Assembly: GCF_000020685.1 (NCBI RefSeq)
Contig: NC_012528.1
Location: 186,001 to 250,000 of the forward strand
From: Deinococcus deserti VCD115
GTDB taxonomy: Bacteria > Deinococcota > Deinococci > Deinococcales > Deinococcaceae
Direction: 5' to 3'
Length of the DNA: 64,000 nt
Shown here: positions 16,277-24,736 of the stretch, piece by piece
How the letters are laid out: each line of letters opens with the position of its first letter
How positions within the stretch are numbered: position 1 is the stretch's first letter
Position numbers and translations under genes: made by a program
The notes under the pieces: model-generated
The model's database searches: none
Seen by the model: the letters and a program-made list of their open reading frames with translations, nothing else
What the model was told of the DNA's origin: nothing

Positions 16277-16885
16277 ATGGCCCGCTACCGCAGTGACCAT
16301 GCCCAGGAGACACGCGAGAAAATCCTGAATGCGGCGACCCTGGCCTTTAAGGCGGACGGGCTCAACACCGTCGGCATCGGGCGGCTGATGGGAAAAGCGG
16401 GACTGACGCACGGCGGGTTCTATGCCCACTTCCCCAGCAAGGACGCTCTGGTCCAGGAAACGCTCGCGCGGAGCCTTCAGAAGACTGCCCGCAACCTCCT
16501 GCAAGCCGCCACCGACACTCCCCCTTACGGCCTCGGCGGCGTCATCCGCAGTTATGTCAGCCGCCAGCACCGCGACCGGCCCGCCGCAGAAGGCAGCTGT
16601 GTCCTGCCGGCCCTGGCGGCTGAGGTCGCCCGGCAGTCGCCTGACGTCCGGCAGGCGGTCACCGAGACCATTGCAGTCCTGATCGACGAACTGAGCGCAC
16701 TCTCACAAGCGGGCGACCCCGCAGCCCAGCGGGCGGAGGTGCTTCCCATTCTTTCCGGCATGGTGGGCGCCATTCTGCTGTCCCGCGCGGTATCCGACCC
16801 GGACCTCAGTGACGCCATCCTCAAAACCACCCGCGACCACCTGATGGGTCAACTCCTGCCCGGGAACGCCCATGACCGCGGGTAA
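16277..16885 (+). CDS. TetR/AcrR-family regulator
   Basis: 202 residues. The N-terminal HTH spans residues 8-56 (ETREKILNAATLAFKADGL, IGRLMGKAGLTHGGFYAHF, PSKDALV), the common YxHFxSKxxL recognition region. The C-terminal ligand domain includes EGSCVLPALAAEVARQSPDV, typical of the subgroup near AcrR/NemR-like repressors. It overlaps the MFS gene by 14 bases and is divergent from two thioesterase genes. Likely a local repressor relieved by a small lipophilic ligand. Confidence 0.92.
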   Translation: MARYRSDHAQETREKILNAATLAFKADGLNTVGIGRLMGKAGLTHGGFYAHFPSKDALVQETLARSLQKTARNLLQAATDTPPYGLGGVIRSYVSRQHRDRPAAEGSCVLPALAAEVARQSPDVRQAVTETIAVLIDELSALSQAGDPAAQRAEVLPILSGMVGAILLSRAVSDPDLSDAILKTTRDHLMGQLLPGNAHDRG

Positions 16886-18311
16886 CCGCCTCATCCAGCG
16901 CTCCACCCTGATCGCCTCCAGCCTGGCGGTGGTGGTGGTCATGCTCAACGTCGCTGCCGTGAACCCAGCACTCCCGAGCCTCCAGCAGGCCTTTCAGACG
17001 AGTACGACAGACCTCCAGTGGGTGGTCAACGTGTACAACATTGTCTTTGCCGCGCTGCTGCTCGTGGGCGGGCTGCTCGGGGCCAGGCTGGGATTTCGCC
17101 GCGTCCTGCTGGGGGGGCTGGCTCTTGGGGCGTTCGGCGCGGTCCTGACCGCCCTGGCGCCCTCGTATGCCGTGGTGCTGCTGGGGCGGGGAATCACTGG
17201 CGTGGGCGCCTCCCTGGTGCAACCTGCCACTCTGGTTCTCCTCACTCTCGCCTTCAGCGATCCTGCGGCCCGCGCCCGGGCGATCGGGCTGTGGGCCGGC
17301 GTATCCGGACTGGGCATCGCCGTGGGACCCGTCCTGGGGGGTGTGCTGGTGGACGCCTTCGGCTGGACGGCGGTGTTCTGGACTCTCGTCCTGGCAGGCG
17401 CAGTCACCTGGGCCGCTTCGCTGTGGGGAACCCGGGAGTCCCCGCGCTTCGCGGCGCGTCGCGTCGACCTGCCCGGCCTCCTCCTGGTTGTCCTGACGCT
17501 GGGCAGCCTGATCTACGGACTCACGCAGGGCAATGGGTTGGGCTGGGGTTCACCCCTGGTCCTGGGGTGCCTGCTGGGCGCCGGGGTCTTGTTCGCGCTT
17601 TTTCTGTGGGTGGAGGGGCGCGAACAACACCCCCTGGTCGACCTGGGCCTCTTTCGCAACCTGACCTTTACTGCGTCGAATCTGGGCGGCCTGCTGATCT
17701 TTTTCGGGCCCTTCAGCCTCCTGGTTTTCTTCACGCTGCTGCTCCAGGGTGTCATGCGGTACTCGGCCACCCGCGCCGGGCTAATCATTGTCTTTTTCCC
17801 GCTCGGCGCCGCCCTGGGTTCCGTGTTGGGGGGGCACCTGACCGCCCGTCGCGGCACCCGGCTCACCGCCACGCTCGGCCTGGGTCTGATCGGGCTGGCC
17901 ACGCTGGTCCTGGTGCGCGTGTCCTTGAGGACGACGGGGTGGGACTTGTGGTGGAACTTCGCCGTGATGGGGCTGGGGGTGGGCCTGTCCCTGGGGGCCC
18001 TCACGACAGCGGCGATGGCGAGCGCGCCGCGCGATCAGATGAGCCAGGCCTCCAGCCTCCTGAGCGCGCTGCGTCAGGTGGGTGCCGCCCTGGGGATCGC
18101 CCTGCTGGGGGCGGTCATTGCCCTTCACCCTGGTGAGGACGAAGCCGCTTTCCTGGGCGGCCTGCGCGACGCCCTGTGGTTGGCTGGAGGCGTACTGCTG
18201 CTGAGTGCTCCGGCAGTCTGGTGGGCGATGGGCCGGCCGGAGGGGGAAGGGCGGCCTGCCGGGGGCACCCTGACAGCTCCGGTCCAGGATGCGGCGTCGC
18301 AGGAAGGCTGA
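16872..18311 (+). CDS. MFS drug transporter, DHA2 (14-helix) family
   Basis: 479 residues, about 14 membrane helices. DHA2 features: LNVAAVNPALPSLQQAF and DLQWVVNVYNIVFAALLL at the N-terminus (EmrB/QacA-like D1 and WxxxxY motifs), GARLGFRRVLLGG loop, and GLGIAVGPVLGGVLVDAFG (antiporter motif C, GxxxGPxxGG) near residue 155. It starts inside the 3' end of tetR, a layout typical of regulator-controlled multidrug efflux. Substrate unknown. Confidence 0.92.
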   Translation: MTAGNRLIQRSTLIASSLAVVVVMLNVAAVNPALPSLQQAFQTSTTDLQWVVNVYNIVFAALLLVGGLLGARLGFRRVLLGGLALGAFGAVLTALAPSYAVVLLGRGITGVGASLVQPATLVLLTLAFSDPAARARAIGLWAGVSGLGIAVGPVLGGVLVDAFGWTAVFWTLVLAGAVTWAASLWGTRESPRFAARRVDLPGLLLVVLTLGSLIYGLTQGNGLGWGSPLVLGCLLGAGVLFALFLWVEGREQHPLVDLGLFRNLTFTASNLGGLLIFFGPFSLLVFFTLLLQGVMRYSATRAGLIIVFFPLGAALGSVLGGHLTARRGTRLTATLGLGLIGLATLVLVRVSLRTTGWDLWWNFAVMGLGVGLSLGALTTAAMASAPRDQMSQASSLLSALRQVGAALGIALLGAVIALHPGEDEAAFLGGLRDALWLAGGVLLLSAPAVWWAMGRPEGEGRPAGGTLTAPVQDAASQEG

Positions 18312-18316
18312 CGGCA

Positions 18317-18643
18317 TCAGAGCACGCTTGCGGGTTGAAGGGCACGGCGCGGCCCGTCGAGTCGCGTGCGGGTGATCCGCCGGCTGAGTTCCGCCTCTGG
18401 CGCGGAAAATTCTGAGGCATCAAATGCTCCCGGTTATACATTCAATTCTGTAGGCGTTCCTGCCTGCATCAGCCGCATGGCGAAGGTCACGTCCTGATTC
18501 CGTAATAGGTCCAGTTCGACAACCGCGATGAATACCGGCGGCAGCCCGGACAGGGTGGTCTCCCGGGGCCGAGCCGCACAAGGATCGGCCTGCTGCTCCG
18601 TGACGTACCAGGTTCCGTGTTCAGCCTGGGAACCAGCAACACC
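18317..18643 (-). pseudogene. Alpha/beta hydrolase (fold-3, HSL-like) C-terminal remnant
   Basis: Minus strand, one continuous frame: LSGLPPVFIAVVELDLLRN, QDVTFAMRLMQAGTPTELNV, stop TAA (18434-18436), then PGAFDASEF and APEAELSRRITRTRLD. In the family this is GLPPxxIxxGxxDLL...VELHVYPGAFH, so the TAA replaces Tyr and the following His is Asp. The nucleophile-elbow half of the gene is missing; an in-frame TGA bounds it at 18644-18646. A dead fragment next to the MFS gene. Confidence 0.78.
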
Positions 18644-18810
18644 TCACTTGCAACGCCTCTCCTGTCCTTTCTGCGTCACCACTCGTCTTCACTGCGCCCA
18701 CAGCAGGGCCGTCAGTAAGAACCCCGGATCAGGGCTGAAGCGAGACCAGCACTTCATATCCGGACACATTCCGCAGGAGGCGCGGGTGAAGAACATATGC
18801 GGGCCGTACC
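18644..18810. other. Intergenic, nothing identified
   Basis: Short stretch between the hydrolase remnant and the terminator of the rhamnose transport operon; no supported feature. Confidence 0.4.
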
Positions 18811-18849
18811 CATAAGATGCGCCGCCAAGGTATGGCGGCGCATCTTATG
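18811..18849 (-). terminator. Terminator of the rhamnose transport operon
   Basis: Perfect 16-bp stem CATAAGATGCGCCGCC / GGCGGCGCATCTTATG with a 7-base loop, ten bases beyond the rhaS stop on the minus strand. There is no T-run, but the stem is very stable. Confidence 0.75.
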
Positions 18850-18858
18850 GAGTAAACC

Positions 18859-19860
18859 TCAGAAGTTGAACTTGTCGATGTTGGCTTTGTCGAACACGGT
18901 GAGGGGCCCGAGGATGACCACACCATCTTTGCCGATGGTGCGCTGCCCAAGTTTCCCGGCGCTGAACTTCTCGCCTTCCTTACCCGTGATCTGGCCGCTG
19001 ACGAGCGCAGCTGCGGCGTAGGAGGCCAGGTACCCGAGTTCTTCCGGGTTCCACAGGGCAAAGCCCTGTACAGTTCCGTTCTTCACGAAGGCACGCATCT
19101 GGTTCGGGGTGCCCAGACCAGTCAGGGCAACTTTGCCTTTGTACGGGCTGCCGGAAAGGTAGCGGGCGGCGGCGCTGATGCCGACCGTGGTGGGGGAGAT
19201 GACGCCCTTGAGGTTCGGGTAGGCCTGCATCATGCCCTGCATTTCAGTGAAGGACTTCTGGTCATCGTCGTTGCCGTACGCGATCTTGACCAGTTTCATG
19301 TCCTTGTACTGAGGCTTTTGCAGTTCTTCCTGCATGACCTTGATCCAGGCGTTCTGGTTAGTGGCGTTCGGAGTGGCCGACAGGATGGCAATTTCACCTT
19401 TGCTGCCGATCTGCTTAGCGAGGATCTTCACCTGATCGCGGGCGATGGTGTCCGCGCTGGCCTGACTGACGAACACGTGCCGGCCACCAACCGCGACGTC
19501 ACTGTCGTACGTAACGACTTTGACTCCCTGCTGCATGGCGCGCTTGAGGTACGGCACCAGGGCGTTGGTGTCGCTGGCGGACACCACGATGGCGTTCTGC
19601 CGCTGGGCAAGCAGGGTATTGATGTAGCTGACCTGGCTTGACGCGCCCGCATCGGACGGCCCGACCTGCTTGCCGACGCCGGCGATTTCCTTGATGGCAG
19701 CCTGGCCACCTTTCCAGGCGGTGGTGAAGTACGGGTTGTTGACCTGTTTGGGCAGGAAGGCGATGGTAATGCCTTTCTTGAGGGTGCCCTGAGCGGTCGC
19801 GACGGCGGCGGCTCCGAGCGTGAGGGTCAGGGCGGCGAGCAGAACAGTGCGGTGTTTCAT
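18859..19860 (-). CDS. rhaS: L-rhamnose ABC transporter substrate-binding protein
   Basis: 333 residues. Signal peptide about 1-23 (LLAALTLTLGAAAVATAQ). The mature protein is a periplasmic-binding fold of the ribose/rhamnose class: AFLPKQVNNPYFTTAWKGG, GASSQVSYINTLLAQRQNAI, VVSASDTNALVPYLKRAM, GVKVVTYDSDV and SPTTVGISAAARYL. Relatives are the RhaS proteins of rhizobial rhamnose systems. It is the last gene of a leftward operon with mutarotase, ATPase and two permeases, divergent from rhamnose catabolic genes. Confidence 0.93.
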   Translation of the reverse strand: MKHRTVLLAALTLTLGAAAVATAQGTLKKGITIAFLPKQVNNPYFTTAWKGGQAAIKEIAGVGKQVGPSDAGASSQVSYINTLLAQRQNAIVVSASDTNALVPYLKRAMQQGVKVVTYDSDVAVGGRHVFVSQASADTIARDQVKILAKQIGSKGEIAILSATPNATNQNAWIKVMQEELQKPQYKDMKLVKIAYGNDDDQKSFTEMQGMMQAYPNLKGVISPTTVGISAAARYLSGSPYKGKVALTGLGTPNQMRAFVKNGTVQGFALWNPEELGYLASYAAAALVSGQITGKEGEKFSAGKLGQRTIGKDGVVILGPLTVFDKANIDKFNF

Positions 19861-19932
19861 GGTTCCTCCAAAGGGAAGCGGATGGGCGGGTGAGGTGGAA
19901 AGCAGGGCGCGCTGTGCAGGGGCTTCAGGGGC

Positions 19933-20937
19933 TCACAGCGTGCCTCCTTGGGGCTGGGTGTTAAGCCGCTGCTGTCGTGCTGTTTTAAAGCGCGCCGCTA
20001 GATTCGGCCCAAGGACCGAGAGGATCAGCAGCAGACCCGTAACGATGGTCAGGATTTCATTCGGCACGTCAGCAAGGGTCAGGGCGTTCTGAATGATGCC
20101 AATCAGGAACACGGCGGCAATCACGCCAATCACGCTTCCCCGTCCGCCGAAGATGCTGACGCCGCCCAGCAGTACGGCGGCAATCACGGCGAGTTCCAGG
20201 CCAGCCGCGTTGTCCGCCCGGGCACTGGAGAAGCGGAAGGTGTAGATCACGGCTGCAAAGGCGCTCATCAGGCCGGAGAGGATGAACAGCAGCAGTTTGG
20301 TGCGTTCGACCCGCAGGCCCGCGAAACGCGCCGCAACCTCGTTTGCGCCGATCGCGTAGAGGGACCGGCCGAACGGTGTGGCATGAAGGACAACGGCCGT
20401 GATGATGGCGAGAAGCACGAACGCTACGGCCGGAATCGGAATCTGCGTGCCGGGTACCAGACCGAACCCCAGGTTGGTCCAGAAGGGTGGAAAATCCGCC
20501 ACTGCGCGGTCCCCCAGCAGCGCGTACGCGAGGCCCCGGTACAGCGCGAGGGTGCCAATGGTGACCGCCAGCGACGGCAGCCCGAGCCGGGTGACCAGCC
20601 AGCCGTTCAGGAAGCCTGCGAGCGCCCCCAGGGTGAGGGTGGCGAGAATGGCGAGGGGCATCGGTACCTGCGCCGCCCACAAGACGCCCAGCAGGGCGCT
20701 GCACATGCCGACGATCGACGCCACGGACAGGTCAATTTCGGCCGCAATGACGACCAGGGTCATGGTGAGGGCGATTAGGGCGATCTCCACCAGATTCGAG
20801 GTGAGGTTCGACAGGTTCGGGCCGGTCAGAAATGCGTCGTGCAGGGCCGAGCCCATCAGCAGGGCCACGACGACCAGCGCGAGGATGGTGGATTCCCAGC
20901 CGAGCAGGCTGCGTCTGGGCCGGTTCGGGACGCTCAT
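19933..20937 (-). CDS. rhaQ: Rhamnose ABC transporter permease
   Basis: 334 residues, about ten hydrophobic segments, BPD_transp_2/RbsC type. Motifs: LTMTLVVIAAEIDLSVASIV near residue 58 (EIDLSVG motif), GWLVTRLGLPSLAVTIGTLA and IAAVLLGGVSIFGGRGSVIG near 248. Its ATG overlaps the stop of the preceding permease (ATGA at 20934-20937). It pairs with that permease as a heterodimeric channel. Confidence 0.92.
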   Translation of the reverse strand: MSVPNRPRRSLLGWESTILALVVVALLMGSALHDAFLTGPNLSNLTSNLVEIALIALTMTLVVIAAEIDLSVASIVGMCSALLGVLWAAQVPMPLAILATLTLGALAGFLNGWLVTRLGLPSLAVTIGTLALYRGLAYALLGDRAVADFPPFWTNLGFGLVPGTQIPIPAVAFVLLAIITAVVLHATPFGRSLYAIGANEVAARFAGLRVERTKLLLFILSGLMSAFAAVIYTFRFSSARADNAAGLELAVIAAVLLGGVSIFGGRGSVIGVIAAVFLIGIIQNALTLADVPNEILTIVTGLLLILSVLGPNLAARFKTARQQRLNTQPQGGTL

Positions 20938-21959
20938 CGGTGGCTCCTTTCCTGCATGACGCGGGCTGCACGCCGCGCCACAACAATGTCGATGCTGATG
21001 GCGAGCAGCAGCAGCGCGCCCTGGATGGCCTGCTGCCAGAAGGCCGGGGCGCGCAGGGCCACCAGGGCGCTGCCAATCACTCCGAGCAGCAGCGCGCCAA
21101 TTCCGGCGCCAGCGATGGTGCCGACACCGCCGGTGATGGCCACGCCGCCCACGACAGCTGCGGCGATCACCTGCAACTCCAGCCCGGTGCCGGCGGCCGC
21201 GTCGACTGTGCCGTACCGCGCGAGGTACAGCACCCCCGCAAGCCCAGCGATGGCCCCCGAGAGGATGAAACCAGTCATGACGCGCCGGCTGACGTTGATC
21301 CCGGCCAGGGAGGCGGCCTCCACGTTGGATCCGACCGCGTAATACTCGCGGCCCGCGCGGTACGACCTCAGGTAGATGCTGAACAGCGCCATGACCACGA
21401 GGACCAGCAGGACTAGGGACGGCACCCCCAGGACACTGCTGCTCGCGAACGAACTGAACGCCGCCGGGAGGTTGCTTGCCGTAATCTGCCCACCTTGAAC
21501 GACAGCGTAGTCCACGCCACGGAACACGTACAGCGTCCCGAGGGTTGCGACCAGGGCCGGCACTTTCCCGTACGCGACCAGCAAACCGTTTACGGCGCCG
21601 AGCAGTGCGCCGATGCCTACGCCGGCCACGAACGCCAGCCCGATCGGCATGCTGGGGTTCGCGACAAAAAGCGACCCGGTGAGGAACGCAGTCAATCCGA
21701 GGGTGCTGCTGACGCTCAGGTCAACGTGCTTCATCAGCAGGACCAGGGTCTGCCCGACGACGACCAGGCCAATGATCGCGACGTTTAATGCCAGATCCCG
21801 CATGCTCTGCGGAGTAAGAAAGCGGGGATTGATGGCCGTGGTCATCGCCACCAGGGCCAGCAGGATCAGAATCAGGCTGGCTTCCCGGGCGCGGAACAAC
21901 CGGGACAGGAGGTTCGGAGGAGGAGTGCTGGCAGTTCCAGGCGTCGACAGTCCAGTCAT
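20934..21959 (-). CDS. rhaP: Rhamnose ABC transporter permease
   Basis: 341 residues from ATG 21959 (a GTG one codon earlier at 21962 is also possible), about ten membrane segments. RbsC-type motifs: VVVGQTLVLLMKHVDLSVSS near 70, GLLVAYGKVPALVATLGTL near 125 and IAAAVVGGVAITGGVGTIAG near 265. The start overlaps the stop of the ATPase gene (TGATG), and its stop overlaps the next permease, so the operon is tightly coupled. Confidence 0.92.
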   Translation of the reverse strand: MTGLSTPGTASTPPPNLLSRLFRAREASLILILLALVAMTTAINPRFLTPQSMRDLALNVAIIGLVVVGQTLVLLMKHVDLSVSSTLGLTAFLTGSLFVANPSMPIGLAFVAGVGIGALLGAVNGLLVAYGKVPALVATLGTLYVFRGVDYAVVQGGQITASNLPAAFSSFASSSVLGVPSLVLLVLVVMALFSIYLRSYRAGREYYAVGSNVEAASLAGINVSRRVMTGFILSGAIAGLAGVLYLARYGTVDAAAGTGLELQVIAAAVVGGVAITGGVGTIAGAGIGALLLGVIGSALVALRAPAFWQQAIQGALLLLAISIDIVVARRAARVMQERSHR

Positions 21960-23495
21960 CACGCCACACCACCCACGGCGGTCTGCCGGGCGGGAGTGGG
22001 AGTGCCCTGGCCGGTGGCGAGGTACATCACGGCTTCTTCCGAGGCGTCCTGACGGGGCAGTTCGCCCACCAGTTCGCCTTCACGCATGACCAGAATGCGG
22101 TCTGCCATTCCCAGCACCTCCGGAAGGTCACTACTGATCATCACCACGGCGAGTCCTTCGGCAGCGAGCTGTGCGAGGGTGCGGTGCACTTCCGCTTTGG
22201 CGCCGACGTCCACTCCGCGGGTGGGCTCATCCACGATCAGGACAGCTGGGCCAGTGGCAAGCCATTTGGCCAGCACGACCTTCTGCTGATTCCCGCCGGA
22301 GAGCGTGCTGACCGCGTCGGTCAGGCGGTGGGCTTTGAGCTGGAGTTTGCTGGTCCAGTCGCTGGCCGTCTGGTATTCCCGCGCGCGGTCCATCAGGGGG
22401 CCGCGGCGCAGGCGGCCGAGGATGGCCAGGGTGGCGTTGCGTTCAATGCTCATGTCCATCACCAGGCCCTGCTGCCGGCGGTCTTCCGGCACCAGGCCAA
22501 TCCCGGCCTGCATAGCGGCGCCGGTGCTGCCGGCCGGTACCGGGTGTCCCTGGACACGAACTTCTCCGGCGTCCCGGGGGTCGATGCCGAAGATGACGCG
22601 GGCCACTTCGCTGCGGCCGGCACCCACCAGGCCGGCCAGGCCGACGATCTCTCCCCGCCGGACCTGGAAGCTGACATCCCGGAATACGCCCCGGCGGGTG
22701 AGGCCGCGGACGTCCAGGGCAATGTCGCCTGGCGTGACGGGAATCTTGGGGTAGAGCTCGCTGACGTCACGGCCGACCATGCCGCGGACCACGCTGTCGA
22801 TGGTGTACTCCAGGGCAGGTCCACTGCTGACCCAGCGGCCGTCACGCATGATTGTGAAGCGCTGGCATTCCGCAAAGGCTTCCTCCAGCCGGTGAGTGAT
22901 GAACAGAACGGCTGCCCCACGGGCGCGCAGGGCGCGGACAACGCGGAAGAGCCGTTCGGTTTCCTGACCGGTCAGGGCTGCGGTCGGTTCGTCCATGATC
23001 AGCACGCGCGCCTGGAAGGACAGGGGCTTTGGCGATCTCCACGATCTGCTGATCGGCGATGGACAGGCCCCGCACGGGCCGGGCCGGATCGAGGGGTACG
23101 CCGAGGTCGCGGAGAATCTCCCCAACAGTGGAAAGCATGGCCCGACGGTCGATGCGCCCGCCGCTTTTCAGAGGCTGGCGTCCCATCAGGACGTTCTCAG
23201 CAACTGTGAGGTCCGCGAAGAGGGTCGGTTCCTGGTAAATGATGGCGATGCCGGCGTCGCGCGCTTCAGCGGTGTTGTAAAAGGTGCGCGGCTGACCTTC
23301 GAGCAGCAGTTCCCCTCCGTCGGCGCGGTGAACACCGGCGAGGATCTTTACCAGGGTGCTTTTGCCGGCGCCATTCTCACCGAGCAGCGCGTGAGCTTCG
23401 CCGCCATACAGCTCCAGGCTGACGTCCACGAGCGCTTGGACCGGTCCGAAGCTTTTGCTGGCGTGATGCAGGGCAAGGATGGGCTGGTCAGTCAA
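21959..23495 (-). pseudogene. rhaT: Rhamnose ABC transporter ATPase, frameshifted
   Basis: A two-domain sugar ATPase (RbsA type), split by one frameshift. First part (from TTG 23495, after GAGGAGG): domain 1 Walker [10 protein letters not shown], then [13 protein letters not shown]. Second part in another frame: [19 protein letters not shown] (Walker B), then domain 2 with [14 protein letters not shown] and [12 protein letters not shown]. The frames join exactly at a run of four C (minus strand; GGGG at 23023-23026 on plus) where three would restore the frame. So one inserted base kills the ATPase, or the base is a sequencing error. Everything else in the gene looks intact. It overlaps rhaM by eight bases. 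Confidence 0.92.
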
Positions 23496-23829
23496 GGTGG
23501 AAGACCTCCTCAAGTTGCAAGAAGCCTTCGTCAGGGTTTTTTCCATTGAGGGCTTCAAAGTAGGGAGCCATGGTGGCCTGCCAGCGGGCGTTCACTTCGC
23601 GCCCAGCCATGCCTTGTTGGGCCGCAGCCAGGTCTGGCGTTTCGAAGTAGCCCACCAGAAGTCCGTCGCCGCGCAGAAAAAGGGAGTAGTTGTGCCAGCC
23701 GGTCTCGCGCAGGGCCTGGAGCATGTCCGGCCACACGGCCTGATGGTGAGTCTTGTACTCGGTGAGGCGGTCAGGGCGTACCTGCAACAGAAAGCAGACA
23801 CGGTGGAGCGGCGGTGCAGGTGTGGGCAT
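23488..23829 (-). CDS. rhaM: L-rhamnose mutarotase
   Basis: 113 residues, a ferredoxin-like dimeric fold. Family markers: [20 protein letters not shown] (catalytic His in the KxxH region), [20 protein letters not shown] and the C-terminal LEEVFHLD, the signature end of RhaM/RhaU. It interconverts the alpha and beta anomers of L-rhamnose. First gene of the leftward operon; its stop overlaps the TTG start of the ATPase gene. A promoter lies upstream at 23882-23910. Confidence 0.95.
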   Translation of the reverse strand: MPTPAPPLHRVCFLLQVRPDRLTEYKTHHQAVWPDMLQALRETGWHNYSLFLRGDGLLVGYFETPDLAAAQQGMAGREVNARWQATMAPYFEALNGKNPDEGFLQLEEVFHLD

Positions 23830-23881
23830 GGATTCTCCAGCGGGCGGTTCCCGGTTTTCGGTTGGTTACGTTGTTACAGTT

Positions 23882-23910
23882 ATCTAACATGATCAAGCAG
23901 AAAAATACAA
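23882..23910 (-). promoter_or_regulatory. Promoter for leftward rhaM-transport operon
   Basis: Minus-strand -35 TTGTAT (plus 23905-23910), 17-base spacer, -10 TTAGAT (plus 23882-23887). The -10 lies inside the operator arm ATGTTAGAT (plus 23882-23890). Confidence 0.65.
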
Positions 23911-23914
23911 GGGC

Positions 23915-23944
23915 TTGTAATCTTCTGTTCGAATGATGTTAGAT
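23915..23944 (+). promoter_or_regulatory. Promoter for rhaR-catabolic operon
   Basis: TTGTAA (23915-23920), 18-base spacer, TTAGAT (23939-23944), only six bases before the ATG at 23951. This geometry predicts a leaderless transcript. Confidence 0.68.
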
Positions 23945-23950
23945 TTGGGT

Positions 23951-24736
23951 ATGACCACCGACACTCCAAAAGTGAGCAGTGAGCGCCAGCACCAGATCCT
24001 GCGCCGCGCACTGGCGGACCGCGTCGTGAAAATCAAGGATCTGTCCGCGGAGCTCGGAGTTCACGAGATGACTGTCCGGCGCGACATCGACCAGCTCGCC
24101 GAACAGGGCCTCCTCGAACGTATCCACGGCGGCGCGCGCATCGTCGAGAAAACCAGCGAGGAAGTCGCTCACCAGCTGCGCGCCACCAAGAACACCGAAG
24201 CCAAAGAAGCCATCGCCCGCGCCGCCCTGAACCTCATTGAGGACGGGGACGTCGTCGCCCTGGACGCCAGCACCACCGCCCTGGCGCTCGCCCGCCTTCT
24301 GCACGCCCGCAATGTCAGCGCCATTGTCAGCGGACTCGACGCCGCCAACGTTCTCGCCGCAAATGGCGTGCCGTTCCTGATGGTCGGCGGAAACTTCCAC
24401 GCTCCCGCCCGTTCGTTCGTCGGCGCGTTCTTCATGGACACCATGACCCGCCTGCACCCCGACAAGGTCTTCTTCTCCGCCAAGGCCTTCTCGCCCGACA
24501 CCGGCTTCACCGACCCTCACCTGCCGGAAGTGGGCGCCAAGCAGACGCTCATCCGGTCCGCCGGTACCGTCATCGCCCTGCTGGACAGCACCAAGTTCGA
24601 GCGGCGCGCCCTGGCCACCATCGCCACCCTCGATGAAGTTGACGTACTGATCACGGACCAGACGCCCTCCGAACGAACCCTGAGCGCCCTTGAAGCCGCC
24701 GACATCCAGCTCACCATGACGCAGGAGACACCATGA
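23951..24736 (+). CDS. rhaR: DeoR-family regulator of rhamnose genes
   Basis: 261 residues from the ATG at 23951, which gives [16 protein letters not shown]. The -10 box TTAGAT lies six bases before it and there is no ribosome site, so a leaderless mRNA is likely. HTH at about 13-60 ([40 protein letters not shown]), then a sugar-phosphate-binding domain ([33 protein letters not shown]) as in DeoR/GlpR proteins. Bacillus and Rhizobium rhamnose genes are also controlled by DeoR-type RhaR. The stop overlaps the rhamnose isomerase ATG (24733). Start at 23933 is possible but would lie upstream of the promoter -10. Confidence 0.92.
   Translation: MTTDTPKVSSERQHQILRRALADRVVKIKDLSAELGVHEMTVRRDIDQLAEQGLLERIHGGARIVEKTSEEVAHQLRATKNTEAKEAIARAALNLIEDGDVVALDASTTALALARLLHARNVSAIVSGLDAANVLAANGVPFLMVGGNFHAPARSFVGAFFMDTMTRLHPDKVFFSAKAFSPDTGFTDPHLPEVGAKQTLIRSAGTVIALLDSTKFERRALATIATLDEVDVLITDQTPSERTLSALEAADIQLTMTQETP

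Larger units (their letters stand above)
23882..23944. promoter_or_regulatory. Paired rha operator half-sites for DeoR regulator
   Basis: Two 9-base arms, ATCTAACAT (23882-23890) and ATGTTAGAT (23936-23944), perfect inverted copies with centres 54 bp apart (about five DNA turns). Each carries the -10 box of one divergent promoter, so a bound DeoR-type repressor could block both and might loop the DNA. Confidence 0.75.

Noticed and set aside
17018..18136. 372-residue plus-strand frame inside the MFS gene
   Set aside because: Arg/Pro/Gly-rich off-frame translation without membrane helices; the MFS frame is correct.
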